From contig JALJCO010008708.1 of NCBI GenBank assembly GCA_023101725.1, forward strand, positions 310,001-374,000: a stretch of 64,000 nt of DNA, read 5' to 3'. Positions 11,164 to 21,133 of the stretch are shown here, piece by piece. The DNA comes from Atherinomorus stipes (taxonomy: Eukaryota > Chordata > Actinopteri > Atheriniformes > Atherinidae). The position numbers and the translations under genes were made by a program. The notes below the pieces were generated by a model. The model worked only from the letters and a program-made list of their open reading frames with translations, was not told the origin of the DNA and did not search any database. Position 1 is the first letter of the stretch. Each line of letters starts with the position of its first letter.

Positions 11164-13491
11164 CTACAACAACAGTCTCCTATTTTTCTGTGCAAAAACT
11201 CTCACAAACTTGTCCATGTCCAGGTTATTTGTGATGGTCTTCTCATGGGCCAGTATCACCAAATTCCTCTTTCTCTCGAAAGACATGGTGCGACGGTAGG
11301 GGGTTAGAACCCGTGCCAAGGTGGAGAAGGAACTCTCACACGATGCTGAAGACACACCAATTACCAAGGCTGTTACATACAAGTTGTGCAACTCTGGAAA
11401 GGCCTCCTTGTATTCGTGTAGGTGTTTACACACAATGGAGAGGTTTGTTTCATTTGGACATTTCTTAAGCAACATCTGTTTTGCCACAAGAATTTCATTT
11501 TTTAGACTGCCATCTGCCACTGGGCCAGCCAGTCCAGTCAGGGGACACAACAAGGTTAAATCTAGAAAGTTGCTTGATTTGGGTGCAAGGCTGGAGATGG
11601 CTTTCATCAGATCCACATTCTTCTTTGAAAATCTATTTTCAATTTCTGAAATGGCCCTGTCAAGGATGTTAAGATGAGACCGTTTTAGAGACTGATGGGG
11701 GGAAATGGAGTCTGTATGGCCCACAGTTGAGAGCACCACACTTTCACCTAGGTGTTTGCTCATTGTTCTCCTTCTCTTTGGAGGATGTGCATCATCCCCA
11801 GGAGCAACCTGAGACAATTCTCTCCAATATTCAGCATCATGGTCCCGCATGTTTTTTAAGGACTCCAGTGCTGCACCAACAACCTCAGAAGCACTGCACA
11901 TATCCACTGTCTGAGACTGGAGTATAGCATTGGCTGGTTTCAAGACACCAAGCACCTGCACAAGAAACTTTCCAGTCTCAAAGAAGTCTTGCCGCTTTAT
12001 TTGACAGAGCAGGCCTGATGCCTCAGTGCACAGTTCAACGGCAGCATCATCGTCCTCTGTCATCTCAGAGAGTACAGTCAGAATCTGGTCTTTATTTTCC
12101 ACAATGCACCTTGTCACCTCATAGTGGCTTGTCCATCGAATATGAAACAGCCTTCTAAGATTAGGTGCATCATATTGCTTGGACACATAGTGGTGCTGGA
12201 AAAAGTTGAAGAGTGAGTTGGAGAGGTCAAAAAATCTTTTTGCACATGGCTCACTCTGCATGGCATGCACAACCACCAAGTGCAGTTGGTGGTTGTAGCA
12301 GTGTATGTATGGGACATGTCTTGCAAGCTTCTTTTGGAGCAGAGCTTGTACACCACCTCTCACCCCACTCATCACAGAGGCTCCATCATAACACTGGCTC
12401 AGTATGTTGTCAGCACTGTAGCCAGCATCAGAAAGGTGTGCCAGTATTGCAGAGGTGATGTACTCTGCATCAAGTTGGCCCAAGTCAAGCAACCCAATGA
12501 GATGCTCTTCTGGCATGGAGTTGCTGACAAATCGTATCATCACAGACAGATTTTCCACATTGCACCTGTCCCTTGTCCCATCACTTTTGAGGCAAAACCC
12601 TGCAGAATCAGCATTTTCATATTTTCTCTTAACTTCTCCAAGCACCATGTCTGTCAGTGCTTGAATTATTTCATTTTGGGTATCCTTAGATGTGTATTTT
12701 GCATTTTTTGGGATAGTTTTAGCAATGTTTGCTAGTTTTTCATCCTTCTCCAAAGTGTACTTCATCAGTTTTAGGAAAAGACCTGAAGCAATGTCCTCCT
12801 CACCATCATCATCAGCTGTAGGCCTATCAGGTGTGAAAGTTTCTGCAGTTCCACGCAGCCCCAACTCATTCACACAGAGAAACCTTACAGCACTGCCTAT
12901 ACTCTTGATGTAGTAATGGTTTTTTTCAAGCTGCGTTTTACCAACCAACAAGGAGTCAACAGTCACCCCTGCAGCCTCTCTGCTTTTGTGCTGAGTCCAG
13001 ACGATTGAAGACTGCACATGGTTATGGCTGGATGCATGCCTCTGTAGCCCCTTGTCCCGATCAAGTGCTGCTTTCCAGTTGTTAAAACCAGTTAAGGTAA
13101 AAACAACGTCCCTCTCATTAGTATTTGTATATTTCCGACAGGGGAAACAGAAGCATGCATCGCGCATAACGGAGTACTCCAGCCATGGTCGTGCACGATA
13201 CCAGGCAGGATTGAATGATCTTAATTTTGGTCCAAATGCACGCTTTGGGTAGCTACCTAGTATTGGCTGAGATGGTGTACTGTCATTTAAATCACTGGGT
13301 AAACCTGGGTTTGTAGGCTGCATTGAAGGACCAACACACGTGGGAGGAAAAGCAGTGTTTGGTGATGGTATGGGTGTCATAGATGCTGGTGTGTTAGATG
13401 CTGCCTTTGAGGTACTAGCATCATTGCTACTGGTGCAGGCAGGAGGAGCAGCACTAGCTTTTTTAAAAGCTCTAAAAAACGGATGCATCAC
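11164..13491 (-). CDS. hAT-family transposase, TTF-type zinc finger and hAT dimerisation domain (ZMYM1-like)
   Basis: An uninterrupted 775-residue frame. After a Ser/Pro/Thr-rich N-terminus, residues about 100-160 form a TTF-type zinc finger (Cys113, Cys115, Cys118, then FNNWK and an RHxxSH segment near 151-156). The RNase-H-like catalytic core follows: SDGTRD at 303-308 supplies a first acidic residue, CYDG at 367-370 a second, then HCYNHQLHL at 397-405 and the RW pair at 452-453 typical of hAT enzymes. Residues about 690-760 hold the hAT C-terminal dimerisation domain with the CESSFS motif starting at 718. The protein would cut and paste the 9701-14357 element, which encloses it. Domesticated ZMYM1-like host proteins share this architecture, but here the frame lies between matching terminal repeats and target duplications, so a transposon gene is the better reading. 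Expression cannot be judged. Confidence 0.9.
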   Translation of the reverse strand: MMHPFFRAFKKASAAPPACTSSNDASTSKAASNTPASMTPIPSPNTAFPPTCVGPSMQPTNPGLPSDLNDSTPSQPILGSYPKRAFGPKLRSFNPAWYRARPWLEYSVMRDACFCFPCRKYTNTNERDVVFTLTGFNNWKAALDRDKGLQRHASSHNHVQSSIVWTQHKSREAAGVTVDSLLVGKTQLEKNHYYIKSIGSAVRFLCVNELGLRGTAETFTPDRPTADDDGEEDIASGLFLKLMKYTLEKDEKLANIAKTIPKNAKYTSKDTQNEIIQALTDMVLGEVKRKYENADSAGFCLKSDGTRDRCNVENLSVMIRFVSNSMPEEHLIGLLDLGQLDAEYITSAILAHLSDAGYSADNILSQCYDGASVMSGVRGGVQALLQKKLARHVPYIHCYNHQLHLVVVHAMQSEPCAKRFFDLSNSLFNFFQHHYVSKQYDAPNLRRLFHIRWTSHYEVTRCIVENKDQILTVLSEMTEDDDAAVELCTEASGLLCQIKRQDFFETGKFLVQVLGVLKPANAILQSQTVDMCSASEVVGAALESLKNMRDHDAEYWRELSQVAPGDDAHPPKRRRTMSKHLGESVVLSTVGHTDSISPHQSLKRSHLNILDRAISEIENRFSKKNVDLMKAISSLAPKSSNFLDLTLLCPLTGLAGPVADGSLKNEILVAKQMLLKKCPNETNLSIVCKHLHEYKEAFPELHNLYVTALVIGVSSASCESSFSTLARVLTPYRRTMSFERKRNLVILAHEKTITNNLDMDKFVRVFAQKNRRLLL

Positions 13492-14687
13492 AAGAATGAG
13501 ATTTCCAGAAGTCCAATGACAATGTTTATATATCTTATTATTCTAAGATATGTAATGCACGCTGTCGTCTAGTTCGGAGAAAATGAATGCAGGGACGCAC
13601 ACGAAGCTCTCTCTGCTGAAAACAGCGGGAGTGGATTTGAAAAAGACGACTATAACTTTTTGTGATCAACCTCAAACCAGCATGCAAAAGTTACTGGACA
13701 GAGGGCGGAGCTAAATGTCGGGGTCTGGCACACGCAGGTCATTTGTCCTCAGTCTGTTTTGCACCGGGTGAGCACTCACATCTGTGTGTGACTGATCTCA
13801 GCGCTTCCACTGACGGGCTCTCATTTTTATTTTAAATTAATTAAGTGTCTGACGGCGTACATCGCTATGACGCATTCAACAGAGCTTCACTGCCTCTCTT
13901 CCTTAAACTTGAGTTTTCAGCAGAGACGCAGCGTTAACTTAACCCTGCTTGTGGGTAGTGAATTAGGGAGCAGTTTATGTGTGGGGCTCTGCCACTATCC
14001 ACAGACATCAGAAATGAAGACAATCGTGTGAGTTTTCCCCCTCAGAGACGCGAGTTTTACCGCGGCCTCAGCAAGCGAGGGGAGGGGGGGAGAGAAATAT
14101 GACACCGATCAAACTACTACTTGCCAACTCATTTGAATACTTAACGCCGATTGGCGGTTCCCAGGGCAGGGAGGAGCTGTCAATGCAGACCATTGACAAC
14201 GGGTAAAGCAGCCAGCTCTCACAGCTCGTGGTACGGACTGCGGAGGGGCAAAAAGAGTTTTGGAATCTTGAGCCTTTTCAGTGATTTGATTTGAGGGGGC
14301 ACAGGATTAATTTGAGGGAGCCGTGCCCCCTCTTGCCCCTGCCTAACGCCGGCCCCGAGTTTGAGTAAAAAACAAACTTTCTCGCTGTCCAGGGAATGAC
14401 GTTGTTCACAGCCATCTGTCAAAGTGAGGAAACGTCACTCGTTGCACGTTGACGTCTTGTCGAAGCATGCGCAGTAAGAGCGCAACCTCACAACTTTCCG
14501 ATCCAGGTTTACATGATACCCCGTTCGGTTTGGGGAAAGGAATATTCTACCCCCGTGAAACCGAATGAAAATTCTTTCGGTTCAGCGCTTTTCATTCGGA
14601 AAGAGCTTTTAAACCGAAAGCAATCGGTATATTTGGGTCCATGTAAACGCAGCTACTGACTCTCATCACAACAGATGCTAACTGCTA

Positions 14688-14841
14688 ACACTGGGCGCGG
14701 CCATCTTTAAATCTGAACTCGGAGCTGCGAGAGTTGTCCGACTTTCCGAGTGGGAAATCCGACTTCAGGGGGGCGTCCCAGTTGAAACTTCCTACTCGGA
14801 ACTGGGAATTTCCGACTTCCGAGTTCAAATGGAACGCAGCA
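14688..14841. mobile_element. Truncated Harbinger-like MITE (TGCTGCGTTCC family)
   Basis: Only one half is present. It runs from a point inside the family through the AAGATGGCCGCG motif (minus strand, 14696-14707) to the intact end GGAACGCAGCA followed by TAA. Full copies are at 21327-21801 and 33408-33886. Confidence 0.75.
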
Positions 14842-15940
14842 TAAGTGAGCACGACTCCCTGTCAAACAGAAGACAGGTCCAGCAAAACAACCGCTTACGT
14901 TTAGCACTACCCGCTAGCCAGTCTGTGCGGGTGCAGTTTTCCACATTAAAAGTCCGAACTCCTTTGCCCCCCCCCTTTCCACACGGAGGTCCAGGTTTGG
15001 TGTCGGTCTACCGTTATTCAATGTGAAGTTGCTGCTGTAGCGGTAGTTTTGTGACAGTATTTTTCACTAAAAACTCCAAGTCGTCGCCGTCCATGTTCAC
15101 ACTTAGCCGACTGGCGTTGCTAACAATTATGATGCAATCATGTGGACAAACTTCTGATTTGATTGGTGTGATGCAGTGAAGCGGCTGGCTTCCCCTGCAT
15201 GAGCTCAACTAATCACACCTTGGTGGTGGCATGACATTAGCCTCATCTGATTGGCTGATCATTCCATTTTTACCTGGTCTGGCTTACTTTCATTTAGAGT
15301 GTATGACCGCAAATGTACCACAAGTGGGCGCTGTTTCAACTTTGAAATGTAGCGATTGAAGAATCCTCCAAGTTTAAGTGTTTTCGAACAACGTAAATTA
15401 AAAAAAGGCATAAGAAAATAGACATTGCTTCCTTTGGCCTCTGGGAGAAAACGCCACTGTAATAGAGTTGAAACAATTTGCCATTTTTCTTTACAAAATT
15501 TCTTAAAGTTAAAATTAATTTTGGCTTCTCACCTGTGCAGTTTGCTGGGTGTTAAATGTTCGATTTGGGATGTTGTAGTTGCATTAAAGCTTAAGTTTAG
15601 TTTGGGATTTGTTTGTTTTTTAATTTAATTTTGTATTTTTAAAAAGTATATTTTATCCTTCAAATTTAGAGAAGCTGGACAGTTTATTTTGGATAATTTG
15701 CTTTTCTGTGCTTTAATATTCAAAGTTTATTCATTACTGTATGGTTCATATTTGTAGCCTACTCCCCCCCCCCCCCCCAATTTAGACATTTTGCATAAAG
15801 TATCAAGTGTTTGACAAGAGTGAAATATTAAATAAATACATGCAACTGAAAGATCATCATTTCAATATTAACCAGAATAATCGTGATAATGACTTCCCAT
15901 CATCGAGCAGCTCCAGGAACCACTGAGGCAAGTAAGACAG
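14842..15940. other. Intergenic, no gene recognised
   Basis: Contains a C run at about 15762-15778. Small frames (14829-15026, 15014-15208, 15425-15628) have no recognisable product. The end of this interval lies just past the likely poly(A) site of the DDIT4-like gene. Confidence 0.4.
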
Positions 15941-15963
15941 GACAAAGACATTATGCAAAGACA

Positions 15964-15969
15964 TTTATT
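15964..15969 (-). terminator. Likely poly(A) signal of the DDIT4-like gene
   Basis: AATAAA on the minus strand, about 190 nt past the stop codon at 16159. It would give a short 3' untranslated region. Confidence 0.5.
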
Positions 15970-16158
15970 TAACAGTTGTATAAATAATAAGAGTAGAGTG
16001 GACATCAGAAATGAGACCTGCCCAGTCCTGGAATGTTTCCTCAGTGTTTAACTGTTCTGTGCAAAATACAGCGGTAATGTAGAGTTTAGTAAACAGGCAG
16101 TTGAGGACCTGCTCAAAGTTACATTCACTTAAAAAGGAATAAAAATAAAGTCTCATAT

Positions 16159-16607
16159 TCACAGACTGAAGTCGTGAACAACAGGACTGGCTGAGGAGTA
16201 GAGCTTCCTCTTCACCACACGGTACTCCGGTCGCAGCTTCAGCACTTTGCTGCTCTCAAAAATATGCTTGAGTGGGGGCCAGCTGTCGTCCTTGTCGGCC
16301 CTGAAAACCACGGAGAGCTCGAAGGTGGGGGTGACGGTGGGGTCGGGGAGGATGCCGCCCACGGTCTTCGTGCCGTCTTTGCTCTCCACGTAGAGTTTGA
16401 TGGAGGCGCCCCGAAGCCCGCAGGGCTCGCCGGCGGAGGTGCGGAGGACGTGGTGGCCGACGCTGGCGGTCATGTGGAGGGGCAGCAGCAGCACCTGGCA
16501 GTGGAGGACGGTCGCCTTGGCCTCCGTCAGGCAGCGCTCCACCTGCCGGGTCACATGTCCGTGGAGGAGCCGTTGCTCATCCTCCAGACCAGCATCGAAG
16601 GAAACAC
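16159..16607 (-). CDS. DDIT4-like coding exon 2 (C-terminal RTP801-type domain)
   Basis: Starts after a CTGCAG acceptor at 16608-16613 and runs 449 nt to the stop codon. It encodes residues 61-209, the entire conserved domain. It is markedly GC-rich compared with the AT-rich surroundings, as expected for a real exon. Confidence 0.9.
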
Positions 16608-18946
16608 CTGCAGAAAAACAGCCGTTAGAAGCAGGTGAGGCACGGTGATGATGGAAAACATCGTTATCACGGTTATTTCTTTTAGTTACATGATATATTT
16701 AGCATTTCTCTGTCAAAAACACTTGATATTTATATTTTACACAAAACGTTTAAATTGAAAAAAAGGCTAAAAATGTACCGTACAGCTGTTTTGCAGCACA
16801 TAAACATTAAATGAATAAAATAACTAATCTGAACATTAAATAAGGCATAGAAAACATAAATGAATGCAAAATAACTGTCCAGCTGTTCTGCAATTTCTTT
16901 ATAGTAAAAGGAAAACAATAAATATAGTCATAAAATAAACTTTTAATCTTTAGTGCAATGATGCAACATTCCAAATCTAACATGTTTGTTAATGACAAAC
17001 AAACTGCATGGATGAGAAGCCACTAAAATTAATTTTAATTTCAGAATAACCTTCAGAAATTGTGTAAAAAAAAAAAAAAAAGGCAAATAAATAATCTCAA
17101 CTCGATTATAGGAGTCTGAAGATCGTTTGATCCAAGAATTGAATTTCGATTAATTGCATAGCTAGAAGTAGGGATGCATGATATGGGAATTTTGGCCGAT
17201 ATCCAATATGCCGATATTTTAAAACTCATGTGGCTAATAACTGATATTGATACCAATATTAAAGCTGAAAAAGTCATATATAATATATATATTTATATTT
17301 AATTAAATATAAATTAATTTTAAATAATTTATATTCAATTAAATCTTTATTAAAATCACTTCAATGAAGCGCGGCGTTTGATTTTGCTGAATTGGAAGAA
17401 CTCTGCCCCACCCACCAATATGCATCTCATCAAGAGTATCTTGTGTAATCTCACATTAGAAAAGATCGGGTGTGCTGTTAACGGTGCTCTTCAGAACTTT
17501 CATGGAACGTGGGACAGCTTTGTTGATTTTGTAAAGCAGTTAGATGGACTTGAGTTGGAGTGATATGTTCTAACCGGACCTAAAGTATCTACGCCCTAGG
17601 TAAGGACGAGTGACTAAATGCAAATCTGGACCCCCAGCCTCTTTGCCCTTTCATGTCCCCCCCCTGTTGTCATTGGTTTGTTCTATTTCATTTCCTCCTT
17701 TTTCTTTTATTTGTTTATTTATTTATGCATTTTATTTCATTACATTGTTTTGGTGTGATTTGATTCTGCACAATCTTGGCACATTTTTTACTCTGGTATT
17801 TGCAATTCTTTTTTTAGATTTATCTTTTATTTATATGTTTTTTTGTTTCTTTGTTAAAATGTATTCAAGGAAAACTCAATAAAAAAATGTTTGGAAAAAA
17901 AAAATCCCTTCAACGAGAGGTCCATAGCTCCTAAAAATAAAAAACACAATTTATTAAATAGAAATATTCAATTTGATTAATATTAATTTATATTTTTTAT
18001 ATTTATAATGTACACATTTATAAATATGAATAAAATATTTACATAATGAATCTATTCCTTGTGCAAAATTAGAAAGATCTCAACTTGTGTTATGTATAAC
18101 AAGTCAAACTTAATGATAGTTGTTCAAACAAAACTAATAGATCCTAAACGACCTGGATTTTCTTCTGAGAAAGACAAACAAAAAACAATTCCCCAAAACC
18201 AGGGGATATTTGGTTATTTACAGAAATGATCGCGTATAAACTGTTCACACGCAACATCCTAAAAGAAACGGTCTTTCGAAGTTTTAAAGTCTGTAAAAAA
18301 GAAGTTTGTTTTTTCAGTCTTTAGAAACAGTCTTAAAAATCGGTTAAATATTGGTGGGGTCTCCGATATCGATAGGGGGCCAATTATATCGTACATCCTA
18401 GTTATAAGTGCATGTTGACAATGCTGCTTCAGTTTGACCCTGAAGTTACTTTGTCATGTCATCATTAAAAGAAAAGATTTAAAATAAAAAAGGAGAAAGT
18501 GTTGCACTTGAGTCATCATTAAAACGCTTAGTAAGAACGACTCAGCTGTCAGCTGACCTAGACCTGTATTCAGAGATTATTGATTTGTCATCCGCCAGAT
18601 TATATAGGTCCAGCTCCAACCTTTAAAAACTTCAGGTTTTTAAAAAGTGGCGCATTGATATCTAAACGTTTAAACGGATAACGGCTCTGTAATAAGTGTT
18701 TATTTCACAGTTTTAGTAAGTTATAAACTCGGAAAAACTACTGTAAACTTTTTTAAATGACTTACCAGGCGAGGTGTTTTCTCTCTCATCGCAGCTCTCG
18801 ACGCTTCCCCGCCGGGCAGAGCTCGCTTTTCGGCCCGGGGTGGTGAGCTGGAACAAGTACTTTCCGATCATCTCTACGACGCTGTTTTCTTCCTCCGACC
18901 AGACACGCACTCCGTGTCCGAAAGGCAGAGCCGCGGTATAGACCAT
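16159..18946 (-). CDS. DDIT4/REDD-family protein (DNA damage-inducible transcript 4-like), two coding exons
   Basis: Joining 18766-18946 to 16159-16607 gives 209 residues. The intron has GTAAGT at its 5' end and TTTTTCTGCAG at its 3' end, and splits a Gly codon in phase 1. The family hallmarks are the EPCGLRGA block at 121-128, a PTFEL strand motif, and the C-terminal VVKRKLYSS segment near 191-199, all placed as in human DDIT4 (232 aa) and DDIT4L (193 aa). Family members are cytosolic stress-induced inhibitors that restrain mTORC1 through the TSC1/TSC2 complex. That role is taken from the family, not shown here. The N-terminus (MVYTAALPFG) differs from both human paralogues, so this may be a separate fish paralogue; I therefore give no symbol. 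The upstream promoter carries stress-type elements. Confidence 0.9.
17169..18400. mobile_element. hAT-type element in the DDIT4-like intron, interrupted by an L1 3' end
   Basis: Left end TAGGGATGCATGAT, right end ATCGTACATCCTA. The flanking 8-mers gctagaag and gttataag agree at 6 of 8 positions. Same family as 4923-6517. An L1-type retrotransposon 3' end sits inside. Confidence 0.7.
17378..17906 (+). pseudogene. L1-type LINE 3' end (ORF2 C-terminus, 3'UTR, A-tail)
   Basis: A 61-codon frame (17378-17563) resembles the extreme C-terminus of fish L1 ORF2 proteins (LNWK...PPT...LTLEKI pattern). It is followed by a C/T-rich then AT-rich 3' untranslated stretch, AATAAAAAAATG near 17878 and an A-rich tail ending at about 17906. 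This is a 5'-truncated insertion and cannot be mobile. Confidence 0.6.
18766..18946 (-). CDS. DDIT4-like coding exon 1
   Basis: Begins with ATG at 18946 and ends before GTAAGT at 18765-18760. It encodes 60 residues plus the first base of a Gly codon. This ATG is the first in frame downstream of the TATA box, and the leader would be about 85 nt. Confidence 0.87.
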
Positions 18947-19026
18947 CCTGATTCTAGCCTGAGAAACTCCGGGATCTCCTCCTGGTATCTGCTGAGTGTC
19001 TCCTCCATGAAGCGACCGAGTCGAGC

Positions 19027-19110
19027 TGCGCAGCTGGAAGCGGAGAGAACCGGGCTTTTATACCGGCGGAGCCGCTTGCATCAGAAGAGGCACGTGACGG
19101 GTGGGCGGGG
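19027..19110 (-). promoter_or_regulatory. Promoter of the DDIT4-like gene: TATA box, CARE, E-box, GC box
   Basis: On the minus strand, TATAAAAG (19062-19055) lies about 110 nt upstream of the start codon. Just upstream are TGATGCAAG (19083-19075), which matches the C/EBP-ATF response element consensus TGATGNAA, the palindromic CACGTG in a GTCACGTGCC context (19091-19096), and a GC box (19103-19110). ATF4-type, HIF/USF/TFEB-type and Sp1-type factors are the usual readers of such sites, and human DDIT4 is known to respond to ATF4 and hypoxia. Occupancy here is inferred. Confidence 0.7.
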
Positions 19111-19182
19111 CCAGCGTAGATGAGTCCAGAAACTTCCTGGTTTGAGGATAACGCAACATGGCCGCACATTGCAGAGCTGAGA

Positions 19183-19193
19183 GACGTCACGTG
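19183..19193. promoter_or_regulatory. Upstream CRE-like/E-box composite
   Basis: GACGTCAC overlaps CACGTG about 150 nt upstream of the TATA box of the DDIT4-like gene. It is plausibly a second stress-factor site. Confidence 0.35.
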
Positions 19194-19199
19194 GATTTA

Positions 19200-20180
19200 T
19201 CAGCAACCAGAGGCGATTATTACAGCAGACTTCTGGTTTTCTTACAAAAACGGATGTTGTAACATGTGGAAGGACTGTTTAGTCTTTACTCTCCTCTTTT
19301 TTTAACACAACTTTTTTATGTTTTGGTTCATCGAGATTAAATTAGATATATAAAACTATGAAGGAGCTATTTAAATATATTATATATCAACAAGAACATA
19401 ACTCTAATTTGTTTTTCCAGATGCTTAGCTGAAAATGTCTCAAAAAATAATCAAACCCAAAAGGTGATTTTATGTAATTTAATTACACACAAATTTTCCA
19501 TCCAATACTATTACATGCTTTTTATTTAAACAACTGCACTCAGACAAATGTATTTTTATTGTGTTGAGTTAATGTGAATATATTAGATAAAGTGAAATTG
19601 GATTGAATAAAGGAAACATAAAACTATACATAAACTTTATGTATATGGGTTCTAGGTCGCAGGAAAAAAAAGATAAATAAAATAATAATAATTTTCAGGA
19701 CAGAATATCTTTTAATATACAAAATGCATCTTCTATCCGTGTACTAAAAAAACCCAAGACATAATATCAATAAGTAATTTACAATTTTTACAGTTAATAA
19801 AAAACAAGAGGTGTTTTTGTCTAAACTGTACCATAGAATAAAAATACTGAGTACAGTTGAAACACCGTTGAATTGGCTGGAAAGCTCATACTGCTGATGT
19901 AGGGAACTATTAAAAACTTCAGTTACAACTTTTTTACACTTTATTAAGTTTTCAATTTGATTTAATTCAACAATAGCATAGGCAAACTTTTTTTAAAAAA
20001 TTCAAAAGAACAAATTATTTAATGGATATTGCAAACAGTACACATGTAAACACAATACCAGCAATAATAACAGAATTACAAGTCAGAGTAGCAGAAAACA
20101 ATTATTTGGTTTGTTCTAATTTTGCCTGATTGTGACTTAAAATCTTTAAATCCTGTCTGCTCGGCAAGTAAGACAGGGCA
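19200..20180. other. Intergenic, AT-rich, no gene recognised
   Basis: A short stretch near 19370-19440 resembles the dispersed repeat seen at 3192-3272 and 6900-7030. The rest shows nothing I can name. Confidence 0.4.
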
Positions 20181-20184
20181 AACA

Positions 20185-20392
20185 CCAGTGTTGTATAATA
20201 ACGATGTAAAAATGCTTTACTTAGGTAGCATTTTTTAAAATATTTGTACTTTACTTACTATTTCTGATGACTTTTACTTTTACGTCACTAAATGTCCCCC
20301 CTCCCAAAAAAATCAATACTTTTACTCTGTTCCATTTACCTGAGCATCCTCGTTACTTGTTACAAAATAAGCAGGAACGTGATAGCCAATAA
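20185..20392. mobile_element. Left end of a hAT element (CAGTGTTGTA family), truncated
   Basis: Begins CAGTGTTGTA and continues with the ACTTTACT/CTTTTACTT-rich subterminal sequence also found in the complete copy at 62737-63636. The similarity stops where the 21-bp minisatellite begins. Confidence 0.65.
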
Positions 20393-21104
20393 ACATGTTT
20401 ATTTCTGCTGTAAACATTTATTCCTGCTGTAAACATGTTTATTTCTGCTGCAAACATGTTCATCTCTACCATAATCATATTTATCTCTGTTGTAAACATG
20501 TTTATTTCTGCTGCAAACATGTTCATCTCTACCATAATCATATTTATCTCTGTTGTAAACATGTTTATTTCTGCTGCAAACATGTTCATCTCTACCATAA
20601 TCATATTTATCTCTGTTGTAAACATGTTTATTTCTGCTGTAAACATGTTCATCTCTACCATAATCATATTTATCTCTGTTGTAAACATGTTTATTCCTGC
20701 TGTAAACATGTTTATCTCTAATATAACCATGTTTATTTCTGCTGCAAACATGTTCATCTCTACCATAATCATATTTATCTCTGTTGTAAACATGTTTATT
20801 CCTGCTGTAAACATGTTTATCTCTAATATAACCATGTTTATTTCTGCTGCAAACATGTTCATCTCTACCATAATCATATTTATCTCTGTTGTAAACATGT
20901 TTATTTCTGCTGTAAACATGTTCATCTCTACCATAATCATATTTATCTCTGTTGTAAACATGTTTATTCCTGCTGTAAACATGTTTATCTCTAATATAAC
21001 CATGTTTATTTCTGCTGCAAACATGTTCATCTCTACCATAATCATATTTATCTCAGTTGTAAACATGTTTATTTCTGCTGTAAACATGTTTATTCCTGCT
21101 GTGA
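20393..21104. repeat. 21-bp minisatellite with a 63-bp higher-order unit
   Basis: Tandem units such as AACATGTTTATTTCTGCTGC repeat with three variants per 63-bp cycle. Because 21 is divisible by three and the units lack stops, both strands stay open over long stretches. The repeating products are simply translated satellite. Confidence 0.9.
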
Positions 21105-21133
21105 AGTTGGTCTTTTCAACATGGGAATCTAAA

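Larger units (their letters stand above)
9701..14357 (-). mobile_element. Full-length hAT transposon, possibly autonomous
   Basis: The left terminus is CAGGGCCGG and the right terminus is the inverted CCGGCCCCG (one substitution). Both are followed inwards by GGGGGCAC-type words. Perfect 8-bp target duplications agtttgag lie at 9693-9700 and 14358-14365. The 4657-bp element carries one long uninterrupted minus-strand frame for a transposase. Its left subterminal part holds a three-fold direct repeat and simple sequence. Intact ends, target duplication and frame together suggest a relatively recent insertion. Confidence 0.9.
9462..14652. mobile_element. Older inverted-repeat element split by the hAT transposon
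   Basis: The left part (9462-9700) starts with GTTTACATGG after gcagcc. The right part (14366-14652) ends with CCATGTAAACGCAGC, the inverted counterpart. With the intervening 9701-14357 transposon and one target copy removed, the two parts form a short MITE whose interior has inverted CATTCCGAT/CATTCGG-type words. The superfamily is not clear. Confidence 0.55.

Noticed and set aside
16264..16648. Plus-strand frames opposite DDIT4-like exon 2
   Set aside because: GC-rich antisense shadows of the real exon.
20393..21104. CRISPR-like regular repeats
   Set aside because: There are no unique spacers, the units are contiguous, and the context is a vertebrate genome.
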